A DNA stretch of 64,000 nucleotides from Bacteroidales bacterium. GTDB lineage: Bacteria; Bacteroidota; Bacteroidia; Bacteroidales; F082. Location of the stretch: positions 62,001 to 126,000 of the forward strand of contig JANQGJ010000039.1 of assembly GCA_028277395.1 (NCBI GenBank), in the 5' to 3' direction. How positions within the stretch are numbered: position 1 is the first letter of the stretch; every line of letters starts with the position of its first letter. This document shows positions 35,774-45,404 of this stretch, in pieces. The notes beneath the pieces are model-generated. The model saw only the letters and a program-made list of their open reading frames with translations. It made no database searches and was not told where the DNA came from. The position numbers and the translations under genes were made by a program.

Positions 35774-38575
35774 TTATCCAACTACAATATTAATTATTCT
35801 ATTCGGTACAACAATGACTTTGCGTACAGTTTTATCTTCAGTCCACTTTTTAGCTTCTTCAGCATTAATGGCGGCTTCTTCAATATCCTGTTTCGACATA
35901 TTTACAGGTAGTGAGATTTTAAACCTCATTTTACCATTAAACGAAACCGGATACTCGAAAGTATTTTCAACAAGATATTTTTCGTTATGAACAGGATATT
36001 CAACATAACTTATACCTTTGTCGTTTCCAAGTGTTTGCCATATCTCCTCTGCAATATGTGGTGCATATGGACTTAATAATACAACCAATGGCTCCAGGAT
36101 TTCTTTTTTATGACATTTAAGATCTGCTAATTCATTCACACATATCATAAAAGCACTCACTCCGGTGTTAAACGAGAACCGTTCAATATCAGAGGTCACT
36201 TTTTTAATGGCTTTATGCAATGACTTTAATTCTTTATCACTTGCCTTTTCATCATTAATAATGATATTATCATTATCGTCAAAATACAGCCTCCACAACT
36301 TTCTAAGAAATCTGAATACACCTTCAATTCCGTTTGTATCCCAAGGTTTATCCTGTTCCAGAGGTCCAAGGAACATTTCATACAGCCTTAATGTATCTGC
36401 TCCATATTTATCAATAAGTGCATCCGGATTTTGAACATTATGTTTCGACTTGGACATTTTTTCGACTTCATGTCCGCAGATATATTTCCCATCTTCCAGA
36501 ACAAACTCAGCATCTTTGAATTCTGCCCTCCAGTTCCTAAAGGTTTCAATATCCAGAACATCATTATTAACCATGTCAATATCAACATGTAATGGTTGAG
36601 TCTCATATTCCTTTCTCAAATTATAAGAAACAAATTTATTGGATCCCTGGATCCTGTAAACAAAATTGGATCTGCCTTGTATTTTACCCTGGTTTATCAA
36701 TTTTTTAAAGGGTTCTTCTTCACAAACCAGTCCTAAATCAAACAGGAACTTATTCCAAAATCTGGAATAAATAAGATGCCCTGCCGCATGCTCATCACCT
36801 CCAATATACAGATCCACATCTTTCCAGTAGTTATTAGCTTCTTTTGAGAAATATTCAACTTCATTATTGGGGTCCATATATCTCAGATAATAACCGCTTG
36901 AACCAGCAAACCCAGGCATTGTATTGGTCTCCAGAGGATAACCTTCTTCAGTTGCCCAGTTTTTCGCATTTGCAAGTGGCGGATTACCTTCACTGGTAGG
37001 TAAATAACTTTCAACCTTAGGTAATTCCAGAGGTAATTTGTCTTCATCCAGCATATAAGGCATTCCGTCCTTATAGTAAACCGGGAAAGGTTCTCCCCAA
37101 TAACGCTGACGACTGAAAATTGCATCGCGTAACCTGTAATTAACAGTTCCTTCTCCTATTCCCAACTCCTCGATTTTAGCAATTGTGGTTCTTATTGCAT
37201 CATGTACTGATAAACCGTTGATGAAACCGGAGTTTATCATAATACCTTCTTTTGAATCGTATGAATCATCCCATGTTCCCGGATCTGAAGGTTTATCACC
37301 ATCTTTTACTACAACCTGAATTACAGGTAGGTTAAAATGATTTGCAAATGCAAAATCACGGCTGTCATGACCCGGTACTGCCATTATTGCTCCGGTTCCA
37401 TAACCTGATAACACATAATCAGCTATCCAAACAGGTATTCTATCATTTGTTAAAGGGTTAATGGCATATGCTCCAGTAAATTCTCCTGTAATATTCTTAA
37501 CCTCTGTCATCCGCTCCCTCTCTGACCGGTTTTTTACCCATGATTTATATTCATCAACAGACTTTCTCCTTTCAGAAGAGGTAATTCTGTCAACTAACTC
37601 ATGTTCAGGTGCCAATACCATAAAAGTAGCACCAAATATGGTGTCGGGACGGGTAGTGAACACCTCAATGCCAACATTCTCGTTGTTAACATGCTCTTTA
37701 TCAACATTAAAGATAACACTTGCTCCTTCACTCCTTCCGATCCAGTTTTTCTGCATCTCTTTCAATGATTCAGGCCAGTCAATATTATCCAGCCCCTCAA
37801 GAAGACGTTGTCCGTAAGCTGTTATTCTCAGTGACCACTGTTTCATCATTTTCTTTTCAACAGGATGTCCGCCACGCTCCGAAAGTCCTTCTTTAACTTC
37901 GTCATTTGCAAGCACAGTACCTAGTTCGGGGCACCAGTTTACCATTGTATTCGACAGATATGCCAAACGATATTTCATTAAAATTTCCTGTTGTTCCTTT
38001 TCACTATAAGCTTTCCAGTCTTCAGCGGTAAAAGGTTCAGTTTCTTCACCTGCGGCTATGATACCGGCATTTCCTGATTTTTCAAAATGACCGATCAATG
38101 AAGAAACGTCTTCTGCCTTATCGGTTGATTTATTGTACCAGGAGTTAACCAGCTGTATAAATGTCCATTGAGTCCATTTGTAGTACTTAGGGTCACTGGT
38201 TCTTACTTCACGACTCCAGTCAAATGAAAAACCTATTTTATCCAGCTGTTCTCTATATCTTAGAATATTCTTTTCAGTAGTAATTTCAGGATGAGTTCCG
38301 GTTTGAATTGCATATTGCTCGGCAGGTAAACCATAAGCATCGTATCCCATTGGATGTAGTACATTATACCCTTTATGACGTTTAAAACGAGCATAGATAT
38401 CAGAGGCAATATATCCTAGGGGATGGCCTACGTGAAGACCGGATCCTGAAGGATATGGAAACATATCAAGTACATAAAACTTTGGCTTATTATGATCAAT
38501 AGCAACTTTAAAAGTTTGATTATTACTCCAGTATTCCTGCCATTTTTTTTCAATTCGTTGAAAATCGTATCCCAT
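35774..38575 (-). CDS. leuS: Leucyl-tRNA synthetase
   Basis: A 933-residue class I aminoacyl-tRNA synthetase that charges tRNA-Leu. The HIGH motif is HVGH (residues 48-51, in [15 protein letters not shown]) and KMSKS is [10 protein letters not shown] (around residue 705). The editing (CP1) domain carries [20 protein letters not shown], and the Asp of [10 protein letters not shown] is present. The length is slightly above E. coli LeuS (860), as is usual in Bacteroidota. The C-terminal extension ends [16 protein letters not shown]. It lies between the VanX-like gene (33-base gap) and DUF3108 on the same strand. Confidence 0.98.
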   Translation of the reverse strand: MGYDFQRIEKKWQEYWSNNQTFKVAIDHNKPKFYVLDMFPYPSGSGLHVGHPLGYIASDIYARFKRHKGYNVLHPMGYDAYGLPAEQYAIQTGTHPEITTEKNILRYREQLDKIGFSFDWSREVRTSDPKYYKWTQWTFIQLVNSWYNKSTDKAEDVSSLIGHFEKSGNAGIIAAGEETEPFTAEDWKAYSEKEQQEILMKYRLAYLSNTMVNWCPELGTVLANDEVKEGLSERGGHPVEKKMMKQWSLRITAYGQRLLEGLDNIDWPESLKEMQKNWIGRSEGASVIFNVDKEHVNNENVGIEVFTTRPDTIFGATFMVLAPEHELVDRITSSERRKSVDEYKSWVKNRSERERMTEVKNITGEFTGAYAINPLTNDRIPVWIADYVLSGYGTGAIMAVPGHDSRDFAFANHFNLPVIQVVVKDGDKPSDPGTWDDSYDSKEGIMINSGFINGLSVHDAIRTTIAKIEELGIGEGTVNYRLRDAIFSRQRYWGEPFPVYYKDGMPYMLDEDKLPLELPKVESYLPTSEGNPPLANAKNWATEEGYPLETNTMPGFAGSSGYYLRYMDPNNEVEYFSKEANNYWKDVDLYIGGDEHAAGHLIYSRFWNKFLFDLGLVCEEEPFKKLINQGKIQGRSNFVYRIQGSNKFVSYNLRKEYETQPLHVDIDMVNNDVLDIETFRNWRAEFKDAEFVLEDGKYICGHEVEKMSKSKHNVQNPDALIDKYGADTLRLYEMFLGPLEQDKPWDTNGIEGVFRFLRKLWRLYFDDNDNIIINDEKASDKELKSLHKAIKKVTSDIERFSFNTGVSAFMICVNELADLKCHKKEILEPLVVLLSPYAPHIAEEIWQTLGNDKGISYVEYPVHNEKYLVENTFEYPVSFNGKMRFKISLPVNMSKQDIEEAAINAEEAKKWTEDKTVRKVIVVPNRIINIVVG

Positions 38576-38608
38576 TTTATTTATAATATTGATAATTAGT
38601 AGTTTATT

Positions 38609-39307
38609 CTAATAATTAATTTGCTTCAATTCACTAAAGGAAATATCCATCAGGTCGAATGCCTCCCAACCAATAAAGTCGAAATGCCACCACTCATAAG
38701 GATAAACCCTGAATCCGTGCTTTTGCATCTCAGTGATTAATATTTCTCTGTTCTTAATTACATTCTCAGGTAGATTAGCAAAGTCAGGATGAGCTGCATC
38801 GGAAAAATTATCAAATCCGGTTGGCATTTGAATATCTTCACCAGTTTGTAAATCTATAAGACTTACATCAACTGCTGCTCCCCTGTTATGCCTGCTTCCT
38901 TTCCATGGTAAGGCAACATAATTTGTATCTTTATAAACCTCATAAAACTTAACAGTTGCAGAATAAGGTCTGTAAGCATCAAAAATTACCAGACCTAATC
39001 CATGTTTGTTCAACGATTGATGTACAATTTTCAATGCAAGAGCAACCGGTTGACGAACAAATGCATGTGGACTTTCGTAAATTACCTCGCCGGTAAAATT
39101 ATTATTTGTTGCATAACGAATATCAAGTTTTATGCCTGGTACAACATCGGTTATCTCAACCATTTTGTTTAATCCGTTTTTTTCAACCTGCAACTTATAT
39201 TCTGAAGTATCTCTGATAATTTTCAGATCTTTCGAATAATCAATATGCTGCTGACTATAAAAAAGTAATGGCAGAAAAATAAAAATACAGCTTGATAAAT
39301 ACTTCAT
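38609..39307 (-). CDS. D-alanyl-D-alanine dipeptidase (VanX/DdpX-like, family M15D)
   Basis: A 232-residue exported zinc dipeptidase. After a signal peptide (ending YSQQ), the M15D motifs appear in order: DIRYATNNNFTG, FDAYRPYSA (with Arg113), SRHNRGAAVDVSL (zinc ligands His140 and Asp147) and YEWWHFD (catalytic Glu205, ligand His208). These match VanX His116/Asp123/Glu181/His184. The enzyme cleaves D-Ala-D-Ala. In Gram-negatives without a van cluster it is thought to recycle peptidoglycan fragments in the periplasm. No vanHA-type genes are nearby, so vancomycin resistance should not be inferred. Confidence 0.93.
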   Translation of the reverse strand: MKYLSSCIFIFLPLLFYSQQHIDYSKDLKIIRDTSEYKLQVEKNGLNKMVEITDVVPGIKLDIRYATNNNFTGEVIYESPHAFVRQPVALALKIVHQSLNKHGLGLVIFDAYRPYSATVKFYEVYKDTNYVALPWKGSRHNRGAAVDVSLIDLQTGEDIQMPTGFDNFSDAAHPDFANLPENVIKNREILITEMQKHGFRVYPYEWWHFDFIGWEAFDLMDISFSELKQINY

Positions 39308-39379
39308 AACACTATTGAAAATGAGTTTGCGAAATTAATAAAAGTTGTAATTGTATTATTTTTTATTTTAGCATGCAAT

Positions 39380-40264
39380 ATGTCAGTATACAACGAAAAT
39401 AATTACAAACGAAGAATTAACTCTTCCTACATAACATCTGTAATAAGTATTACTCTGGTACTTTTCACCCTCGGTTTTTTGGGATTATTTGTATTACACA
39501 CAAAAAGCCTTTCTGACTATATCAAGGAAAATATTGGTTTTGAGATAATTATGAAAGACGACACGAAAGAAGCTGATATTGTATACCTTCAGAAACAATT
39601 GGATTTACTTGATGCGGTGAAATCAACTGAATACATAACGAAAGAAGAAGCGACAAGAAGACTTAACAATGTGCTGGGTGAAGAGTTTACAGGGTTTATT
39701 GAAAATGAGAATAACCCTCTATTGCCTTCAATTGATGTCAGATTTAATGCCAGTTGGGCAAATAACGACAGTATAAGCAAGATGGAAGAGATAGTAAAAG
39801 GATATGAAACTGTAAAGGAAGTATATTATCAGAAATCGGTTGTACATCTTATTAACAGAAATCTAAGAAAGATAAGTCTGGTATTATTTGGTTTCACACT
39901 TTTGCTGTTATTCATTGCAATAGCACTTATTAACAACACCATACGGTTATCCATTTATTCTAAAAGATTTGTAATCAGAACAATGCAGCTTGTTGGGGCA
40001 ACAGAAAGATTCATAATAAAACCGTTTGTTGCAAAAGGCTTTTTTCAGGGATTGATTAGTGCTGTTTTTGCAATTACATTGCTGTATATCGTACTACTTA
40101 CCGCACAGGAAAACATTCCCGAACTGGCCTTACTTACTAGTAAAAAAATGTTAATTTATCTTAATGTTTTTATTCTTATTTCAGGGTTGTTGATAACCGG
40201 AATTTCAACCTTATTTGCTGTTGAAAAATACCTGAAAATGAAAACTGATTCACTTTATGGCTAA
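39380..40264 (+). CDS. ftsX: Cell division protein FtsX
   Basis: A 294-residue inner-membrane protein with the FtsX layout: a cytoplasmic N terminus (YNENNYKRRINSSY), helix 1 (about residues 20-42), an extracytoplasmic domain with the typical IKENIGFEIIMKDD and EATRRLNNVLGEEF segments, and three further helices (about 170-190, 220-240, 260-282). FtsX with the ATPase FtsE controls peptidoglycan hydrolases at the septum. ftsE is not adjacent. The order ftsX-DUF3098-uppP-truB is, to my knowledge, conserved in many Bacteroidota, which strengthens the assignment over other FtsX-like permeases. Confidence 0.93.
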   Translation: MSVYNENNYKRRINSSYITSVISITLVLFTLGFLGLFVLHTKSLSDYIKENIGFEIIMKDDTKEADIVYLQKQLDLLDAVKSTEYITKEEATRRLNNVLGEEFTGFIENENNPLLPSIDVRFNASWANNDSISKMEEIVKGYETVKEVYYQKSVVHLINRNLRKISLVLFGFTLLLLFIAIALINNTIRLSIYSKRFVIRTMQLVGATERFIIKPFVAKGFFQGLISAVFAITLLYIVLLTAQENIPELALLTSKKMLIYLNVFILISGLLITGISTLFAVEKYLKMKTDSLYG

Positions 40265-40449
40265 GACATAAACTGCTGTTTATGTGGTTATAACCAAAAG
40301 GAAGCATGTTAAATTACCTGGAATTATTTTAAATCATTACATTGAAAAAATTATTTGTTCCCACAGATATTGACTAAATTAAAAAAAGATTTGCCTGCTT
40401 GTTTGTCTCCTGTTATGTTAATAAATCTCGAAACAAACTGTAATTATTG

Positions 40450-40457
40450 TACTTTTG
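40450..40457 (+). promoter_or_regulatory. Candidate -7 box (TACTTTTG) for DUF3098-uppP-truB
   Basis: An exact TAnnTTTG match lies 15 bases before the ATG at 40473, with no good TTG at the expected distance upstream. It lies at the end of the 208-base gap after ftsX, which otherwise holds no recognisable element. Confidence 0.45.
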
Positions 40458-40472
40458 AAAAAAATTAAAACT

Positions 40473-40739
40473 ATGTCTGCAAAGGTTCAAAACAAAAAAA
40501 AAGAAGAGAAGCCAGTTCAGTTTGCTTTTAATAGTACCAACTTTAAAATTTTAATTGTTGGTCTTGTGATTCTGATGGCAGGGTTTTTACTGATGATTGG
40601 TGGCGGATCTGATGATCCTGATGTATTTAGTGATGCTATTTTTGGTTTTAGAAGGTTAACACTGGCTCCAATACTTATAATAACGGGATACATAATTGAG
40701 ATTTTTGCAATAATGTACAGACCAAAGCAAACCAGTTAA
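40473..40739 (+). CDS. DUF3098 membrane protein
   Basis: An 88-residue protein: a basic N terminus (KVQNKKKEEKPVQFAF), helix 1 (ILIVGLVILMAGFLLMIGG), a short periplasmic loop with SDDPDVFSDAIFGFRR, and helix 2 (APILIITGYIIEIFAIM). The GGGSDDPxxF pattern between two helices is typical of DUF3098, an uncharacterised Bacteroidota family encoded between ftsX and uppP. The ATG at 40473 is used; an in-frame TTG at 40455 overlaps the predicted promoter box. The next gene begins 11 bases downstream. Confidence 0.88.
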   Translation: MSAKVQNKKKEEKPVQFAFNSTNFKILIVGLVILMAGFLLMIGGGSDDPDVFSDAIFGFRRLTLAPILIITGYIIEIFAIMYRPKQTS

Positions 40740-40749
40740 ATAGTCCTTT

Positions 40750-41529
40750 ATGAGTTGGTTTGAAGCATTAATCCTTGCAATAGTTGAAGGAATAACAGAA
40801 TTTTTACCTATATCATCCACAGGTCATATGATATTGGCCGAAGGAATTATGGGTATGAAAAGCACTGATTTTATACAGGCATTTATTGTAAATATACAGT
40901 TCGGAGCCATATTATCGGTGGTTGTTCTTTATTGGAAAAGATTTTTCCAGACAATGAAATTCTATTACAAACTTTTTGTAGCTTTTCTACCTGCAGCTTT
41001 TTTTGGTTTTTTGTTCAGCGATTACATTGATATGCTTCTTGAAAGTATTTATGTGGTTGCAATTATGCTGATACTTGGTGGTATTGTGCTATTGTTTATC
41101 GACAAGTGGTTCAATAAAGTATCAGAAGATCAGGAAATAACATATTCCAAAGCTTTTAAAATCGGTTTTTTCCAGGTAATTGCCATGATCCCGGGAGTAT
41201 CCAGATCCGCTGCAACTATAATAGGAGGTATGTCTCAGAAACTGGATCGTAAAACTGCTGCTGAATTTTCATTTTTTCTTGCTGTTCCAACAATGCTTGC
41301 GGCATCAGGATACAAATTAATTAAAAATCATAGTGCTATAACTATGGAAAACATCGATATTCTGATTTTTGGTAATGTGGTAGCCTTTATTGTTGCGATG
41401 ATTGCCATAAAATCATTTATCAGTTTTTTAACCAAACATGGTTTTAAAGTATTTGGCTGGTACAGAATAATTGTTGGTGTAACTATTCTGCTTCTGTATT
41501 TCCTTGGTGTTGATTTAACCATTTCCTAA
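40750..41529 (+). CDS. uppP: Undecaprenyl-diphosphate phosphatase
   Basis: A 259-residue polytopic membrane enzyme that dephosphorylates undecaprenyl pyrophosphate, recycling the lipid carrier for peptidoglycan and O-antigen synthesis. The two signature regions are present: [17 protein letters not shown] (residues about 14-30; Glu, Ser and His catalytic) and [14 protein letters not shown] (about 156-169; Arg catalytic). Length and about eight helices are normal. Its TAA stop overlaps the truB ATG by one base, indicating translational coupling. Confidence 0.96.
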   Translation: MSWFEALILAIVEGITEFLPISSTGHMILAEGIMGMKSTDFIQAFIVNIQFGAILSVVVLYWKRFFQTMKFYYKLFVAFLPAAFFGFLFSDYIDMLLESIYVVAIMLILGGIVLLFIDKWFNKVSEDQEITYSKAFKIGFFQVIAMIPGVSRSAATIIGGMSQKLDRKTAAEFSFFLAVPTMLAASGYKLIKNHSAITMENIDILIFGNVVAFIVAMIAIKSFISFLTKHGFKVFGWYRIIVGVTILLLYFLGVDLTIS

Positions 41530-42233
41530 TGAAATTCAATTTTATTGAAGGTGAGGTATTACTTATTGATAAGCCTTTTGGCTGGACGTCATTTGATGCT
41601 GTTAATTCCATAAGACAAACCATAAAAAGAGCTTTCAACATAAAAAAAATCAAAGTTGGCCATGCCGGAACACTTGATCCTCTGGCAACCGGTTTACTTA
41701 TAATTTGTACCGGGAAATTCACAAAACAAATCGAATCATTCCAGGGTCTGGATAAGGTTTATACGGGTAGTATGTATATTGGTGCAACAACACCTTCGTT
41801 TGATAAAGAAACGGAAGTTAACAAAACCTTCGATACCAGCCTGGTAAACAGAGACATATTAGAACAGGCAACGAAGAAGTTTATTGGAGAAATTGATCAG
41901 ACACCTCCGGTTTTCTCAGCAGTAAAAGTTGACGGTAAACGTGCTTTTGAATATGCACGTAAGGAAAATGATATAAAGTTGAAGTCAAGGAAAATTACCA
42001 TCAATAATTTTAAATTGCTGGACTATGAACTACCTGAGATTAACTTTTTAGTGGAATGTTCAAAAGGGACCTATATCAGGTCACTGGTGAATGATTTTGG
42101 TAAAGTCATTAATAACGGTGCTTACATGAGTGGTTTGAGAAGAACCCATATTGGTGATTATTCAGTATCTGATGCCTTTCAAATTGAAGACCTTAAAACA
42201 ATGATTAGAAATCAGGCTGTTGAAGTCAACTGA
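41529..42233 (+). CDS. truB: tRNA pseudouridine(55) synthase
   Basis: A 234-residue TruB that converts U55 of the tRNA T-loop to pseudouridine. The catalytic Asp50 lies in KVGHAGTLDPLATGLL. Other TruB landmarks are LLIDKPFGWTSFDAV, TPPVFSAVKVDGKRAFEYAR and VECSKGTYIRSLVNDFG. It is shorter than E. coli TruB (314) because the C-terminal PUA extension is missing, as is usual in Bacteroidota. It is the last gene of the ftsX-uppP block and ends two bases from the convergent AraC gene. Confidence 0.96.
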   Translation: MKFNFIEGEVLLIDKPFGWTSFDAVNSIRQTIKRAFNIKKIKVGHAGTLDPLATGLLIICTGKFTKQIESFQGLDKVYTGSMYIGATTPSFDKETEVNKTFDTSLVNRDILEQATKKFIGEIDQTPPVFSAVKVDGKRAFEYARKENDIKLKSRKITINNFKLLDYELPEINFLVECSKGTYIRSLVNDFGKVINNGAYMSGLRRTHIGDYSVSDAFQIEDLKTMIRNQAVEVN

Positions 42234-42235
42234 CA

Positions 42236-42805
42236 TTAAATATTATCTATTGACAGCCGATACTTTGCAGGTGATTTTTTAAATTCCGATACAGATATTC
42301 CTGTAATATTCTTAAACTGAGTTGATAAATACTGTACACTGCTGTACCCCATAATAAAAGCTATTTCACTTAGCGACATCTCGTCTTCCTGTATAAGTTG
42401 TTTTACTTTCTCTGTTTTTTGAAAGATAATATACTTTTCAAGTGTTATTCCTTCATACCTGGAAAACAAAGATGAAAGGTATGGATAGGTTTTTCCAAAC
42501 TTCCCGACTATATAGTCAGAATTACGCACCATTGCATTAAATGTTGTATGGTGTACCAGATCAACAACAGCTCTTTTTATATCTTCAACAAGGATTTTAT
42601 CTTTATGTATAACTATCGAAAACCCGTTATCTTCCAGTTTTTTTTTGATGTTATCAAAACTCACAGTTTCTTCATCATACTCAATTTCTGCCTGACCGAG
42701 TGTGATTTTGTTAACTTTTACCAAAATACTATTGAGTTCCATTTCAACAATTCGGGAACAACAATTACAAATCATATTATTAATATGGATTGTTTTTGTT
42801 ATCAT
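42236..42805 (-). CDS. AraC-family regulator with N-terminal HMA-like metal-binding domain
   Basis: A 189-residue regulator beginning MITKTIHINNMICNCCSRIV. The first ~70 residues follow a heavy-metal-associated (ferredoxin-like) pattern: Cys13-x-Cys15-Cys16 after strand 1, QAEIEYDEETVSFDNIKKKLEDNGFSI as the second half. The last ~90 residues form a two-helix-turn-helix AraC domain (MSLSEIAFIMGYSSVQYLSTQFKNITGISVSEFKK). Such fusions may sense copper or other soft metals, or use the domain only structurally. The ATG at 42805 is preferred; 71 further codons upstream are open but not protein-like and run into the porZ region. It diverges from porZ, so control of porZ is possible but unproven. Confidence 0.8.
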   Translation of the reverse strand: MITKTIHINNMICNCCSRIVEMELNSILVKVNKITLGQAEIEYDEETVSFDNIKKKLEDNGFSIVIHKDKILVEDIKRAVVDLVHHTTFNAMVRNSDYIVGKFGKTYPYLSSLFSRYEGITLEKYIIFQKTEKVKQLIQEDEMSLSEIAFIMGYSSVQYLSTQFKNITGISVSEFKKSPAKYRLSIDNI

Positions 42806-42905
42806 CAATGGATTTAAAAGCTTATTATATTTATGAAACTGCGTATTATTGACAATAATTTGTGTTATTTGCAGTTTATAATTAAACAAAAAACACACCT
42901 TACTA

Positions 42906-45245
42906 ATGCGAAAATACAAGTTTACTTTTATTTTATTTTTAATTATTTGTTTTTTTCCTTCAATAAGTATTTCACAAGGTACTGCTATTGGTAGCTGGAG
43001 AACACACCTGCCATACAATCAGGTGATTGATGTTGTAGTTGTTGATGACATGGTTTATGCTGCCACATCATTAAGTATTTTTACTTATAATGAACTTGAT
43101 AACAGGGTAAACAGATTTGATAAAGTAAAAGGGTTAAATGACATTGGGATAAACAAAATAGGTTATAATAGTTCAACCAATGATATTCTTGTTGCTTATT
43201 CAAATGCAAATCTTGACCTGATTACTATGGAAGATTCCATAATTAATATTCCGGATATAAAAGACAAAGAAATACTTGGTAATAAAACAATTAACAGTAT
43301 TAGTTTTAAAGATCATTATGCTTATCTCTCCTGTGGGTTTGGAATAGTTGTTCTTGATATGATCAAGAGAGAGATTGCCGACACATATTACATAGGCCCT
43401 GAAGGTAATGCCATAAATGTTTATTCAACTACCTACAACGATACATCTTTATTAGCAGCTACTGAGTCAGGTATTTATTATGCAGATATTGACGGACTGA
43501 ACCTTGCAGATTTTCATCAGTGGCATAAAGACACAAGGCTGATCCACCCGGATTTACCTTACAATCATGTTGTAAGTTTTAACGAAAGTATTTATATAAA
43601 TTACTACAGTCAGAAATTCGAAGGGGATACAATGTTTGTTTTCGATGGTAATGCATGGGACTATTTTGAAAAAGAGAACAATTTTCAGCATCCTCAGATG
43701 AATGTTGCAGGGGATAATATGCTAATTGTTAACAGGTACCAGGTAGGTGTTTATGACAACAACATGGAGTTATTATATAATATCTGGAACCCTAACAGTC
43801 AGTCAATAACTCCTTTATCAGCTGATATGGATGATAATTTTGTATGGATAGGTGACAAAACCAAAGGACTGGTAAAAACATGGAACCAGGGTTGGGCAGG
43901 TGAATTTATTAAACCAAACGGCCCCGGATCAAATAATGTTTTCAACCTTGATGCCGGAGGTAATAATGTTTGGGTTGCATCCGGAGGAAGACAATCGAAC
44001 TGGTCAAAGTTATACATGAAAGACGGTGTTTTTACTTTTTCAGATGAAACCTGGAAAACCCATAATCCCTGGAATACACCGGCATTCGAAACAATATCCG
44101 ATTTTGTATGTGCAAAAGTAGATCCTGCCAATCCAAATATCGCCTACATTGGTACATGGCAGACCGGAGTTGCTAAATTTGTAAACAATGAGTTAAGTGA
44201 AATTTATGACACTCTTAACAGCAGTCTCCAGGCATGGGTTTCAAATGAAGAGCAGGTAAATGCCAGTGGAATAGAATTTGACAGTCATCAGAATATGTGG
44301 GTAGCAAATTCTGGTGCTCCTGATATGATATCCGTAATGAAGAAAAATGGAGAGTGGAAATCCTTCAACTTTGGAGGATCACTCAGTGGTCTGGATATTG
44401 GAGAATTATTGATAGACCACAGCGATCAGAAATGGATGATTAAAAGAAATGCCGGGTTATTGATTGTATTTACCGATATGGGAACAATTGATGAAACAGG
44501 AGATGATGACGTTGCTGTACTTTATTCTTCTGCCGGACTTGGTAATATTCCGGGAAATAAAGTTTACTCTTTTGCCACCGATCATGATGGAGAAGTATGG
44601 GTTGGTACAGATAAAGGTATTGCTGTGTTTTATTCTCCTGAAAACATTTTTGTATCCGGAGCTAATTACGATGCACAACAGATTCTAGTACCCCGAAATG
44701 ATGGGTCCGGACTTGCTGACTATCTGTTGGAAACCGAGCTTGTTACTGCTATTGCTGTTGATGGTGGAAATAGAAAATGGATTGGCACCGAGCGTGCAGG
44801 AATATTCTTGTTTTCGGAGGATGGCCTTGAAGAAATAGAGCATTTTACAACAGAAAACAGTCCATTACTTTCTAACAATATTACAAGTATTTCCATTACT
44901 GATGACGGAGAAGTTTTTATCGGAACTACAGATGGTATAATCTCTTATAAGGGGACAGCTACTCCACCTCAGCCTCCCGGCACAAAAGTTTACGCATATC
45001 CTAATCCTGTTAGAGAAAACTACACAGGACTGATTGCAATCAAGGGCCTTGAAAATGAATCCTATATCAAAATAACAGATAGCTACGGAAACCTTGTATA
45101 TCAAACCAAATCAGAAGGAGGACAAGCTGTTTGGGATGGTAATAACTTTGATGGCACAAGAGTTGCAACAGGTATTTATATGGTTTTTGCTGTTACTACT
45201 GATAAATCAGAAAAGGTAGTGACAAAAATATTGGTAGTCAGATAG
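42906..45245 (+). CDS. porZ: Type IX secretion system protein PorZ
   Basis: A 779-residue secreted protein. After the signal peptide (ending SISQ), the mature N terminus GTAIGSWRTHLPYNQVIDVVVVDDMVYAATS is the hallmark of PorZ. Two beta-propellers follow (repeats such as DGEVWVGTDKGIAVFYS, GGNRKWIGTERAGIFLF and DGEVFIGTTDGIISY), then a C-terminal T9SS signal from about residue 690 (YAYPNPVRENY, VATGIYMVFAV). In P. gingivalis PorZ (776 residues) belongs to the PorU-PorV-PorQ-PorZ attachment complex that delivers anionic LPS to sortase PorU, which cleaves cargo C-terminal signals and links gingipains to the surface. Length and architecture agree. It fits directly with the C25 proteases and other T9SS cargo here. 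Confidence 0.9.
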   Translation: MRKYKFTFILFLIICFFPSISISQGTAIGSWRTHLPYNQVIDVVVVDDMVYAATSLSIFTYNELDNRVNRFDKVKGLNDIGINKIGYNSSTNDILVAYSNANLDLITMEDSIINIPDIKDKEILGNKTINSISFKDHYAYLSCGFGIVVLDMIKREIADTYYIGPEGNAINVYSTTYNDTSLLAATESGIYYADIDGLNLADFHQWHKDTRLIHPDLPYNHVVSFNESIYINYYSQKFEGDTMFVFDGNAWDYFEKENNFQHPQMNVAGDNMLIVNRYQVGVYDNNMELLYNIWNPNSQSITPLSADMDDNFVWIGDKTKGLVKTWNQGWAGEFIKPNGPGSNNVFNLDAGGNNVWVASGGRQSNWSKLYMKDGVFTFSDETWKTHNPWNTPAFETISDFVCAKVDPANPNIAYIGTWQTGVAKFVNNELSEIYDTLNSSLQAWVSNEEQVNASGIEFDSHQNMWVANSGAPDMISVMKKNGEWKSFNFGGSLSGLDIGELLIDHSDQKWMIKRNAGLLIVFTDMGTIDETGDDDVAVLYSSAGLGNIPGNKVYSFATDHDGEVWVGTDKGIAVFYSPENIFVSGANYDAQQILVPRNDGSGLADYLLETELVTAIAVDGGNRKWIGTERAGIFLFSEDGLEEIEHFTTENSPLLSNNITSISITDDGEVFIGTTDGIISYKGTATPPQPPGTKVYAYPNPVRENYTGLIAIKGLENESYIKITDSYGNLVYQTKSEGGQAVWDGNNFDGTRVATGIYMVFAVTTDKSEKVVTKILVVR

Positions 45246-45404
45246 CTTACTTAGCTCAAACTATCTGCTTTGTTCTACTTAACTTTAGCCCATTATATCA
45301 GGCAGGAGCCATCTACATTAGATACTGATCCAAGCTATTTCAGGTATCAGAAATGAAATTTATTTTTAGTAATTTTAGCGGACTTAACCATAATACAAGT
45401 AAAT

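Noticed and set aside
38609..39307. Vancomycin resistance gene vanX.
   Set aside because: No vanH, vanA or vanRS-type genes nearby; a chromosomal peptidoglycan-recycling dipeptidase is the simpler reading.
42806..43018. 71-residue N-terminal extension of the AraC-type regulator.
   Set aside because: It reads through the divergent porZ start region and does not look like protein; the HMA-like domain begins naturally at 42805.
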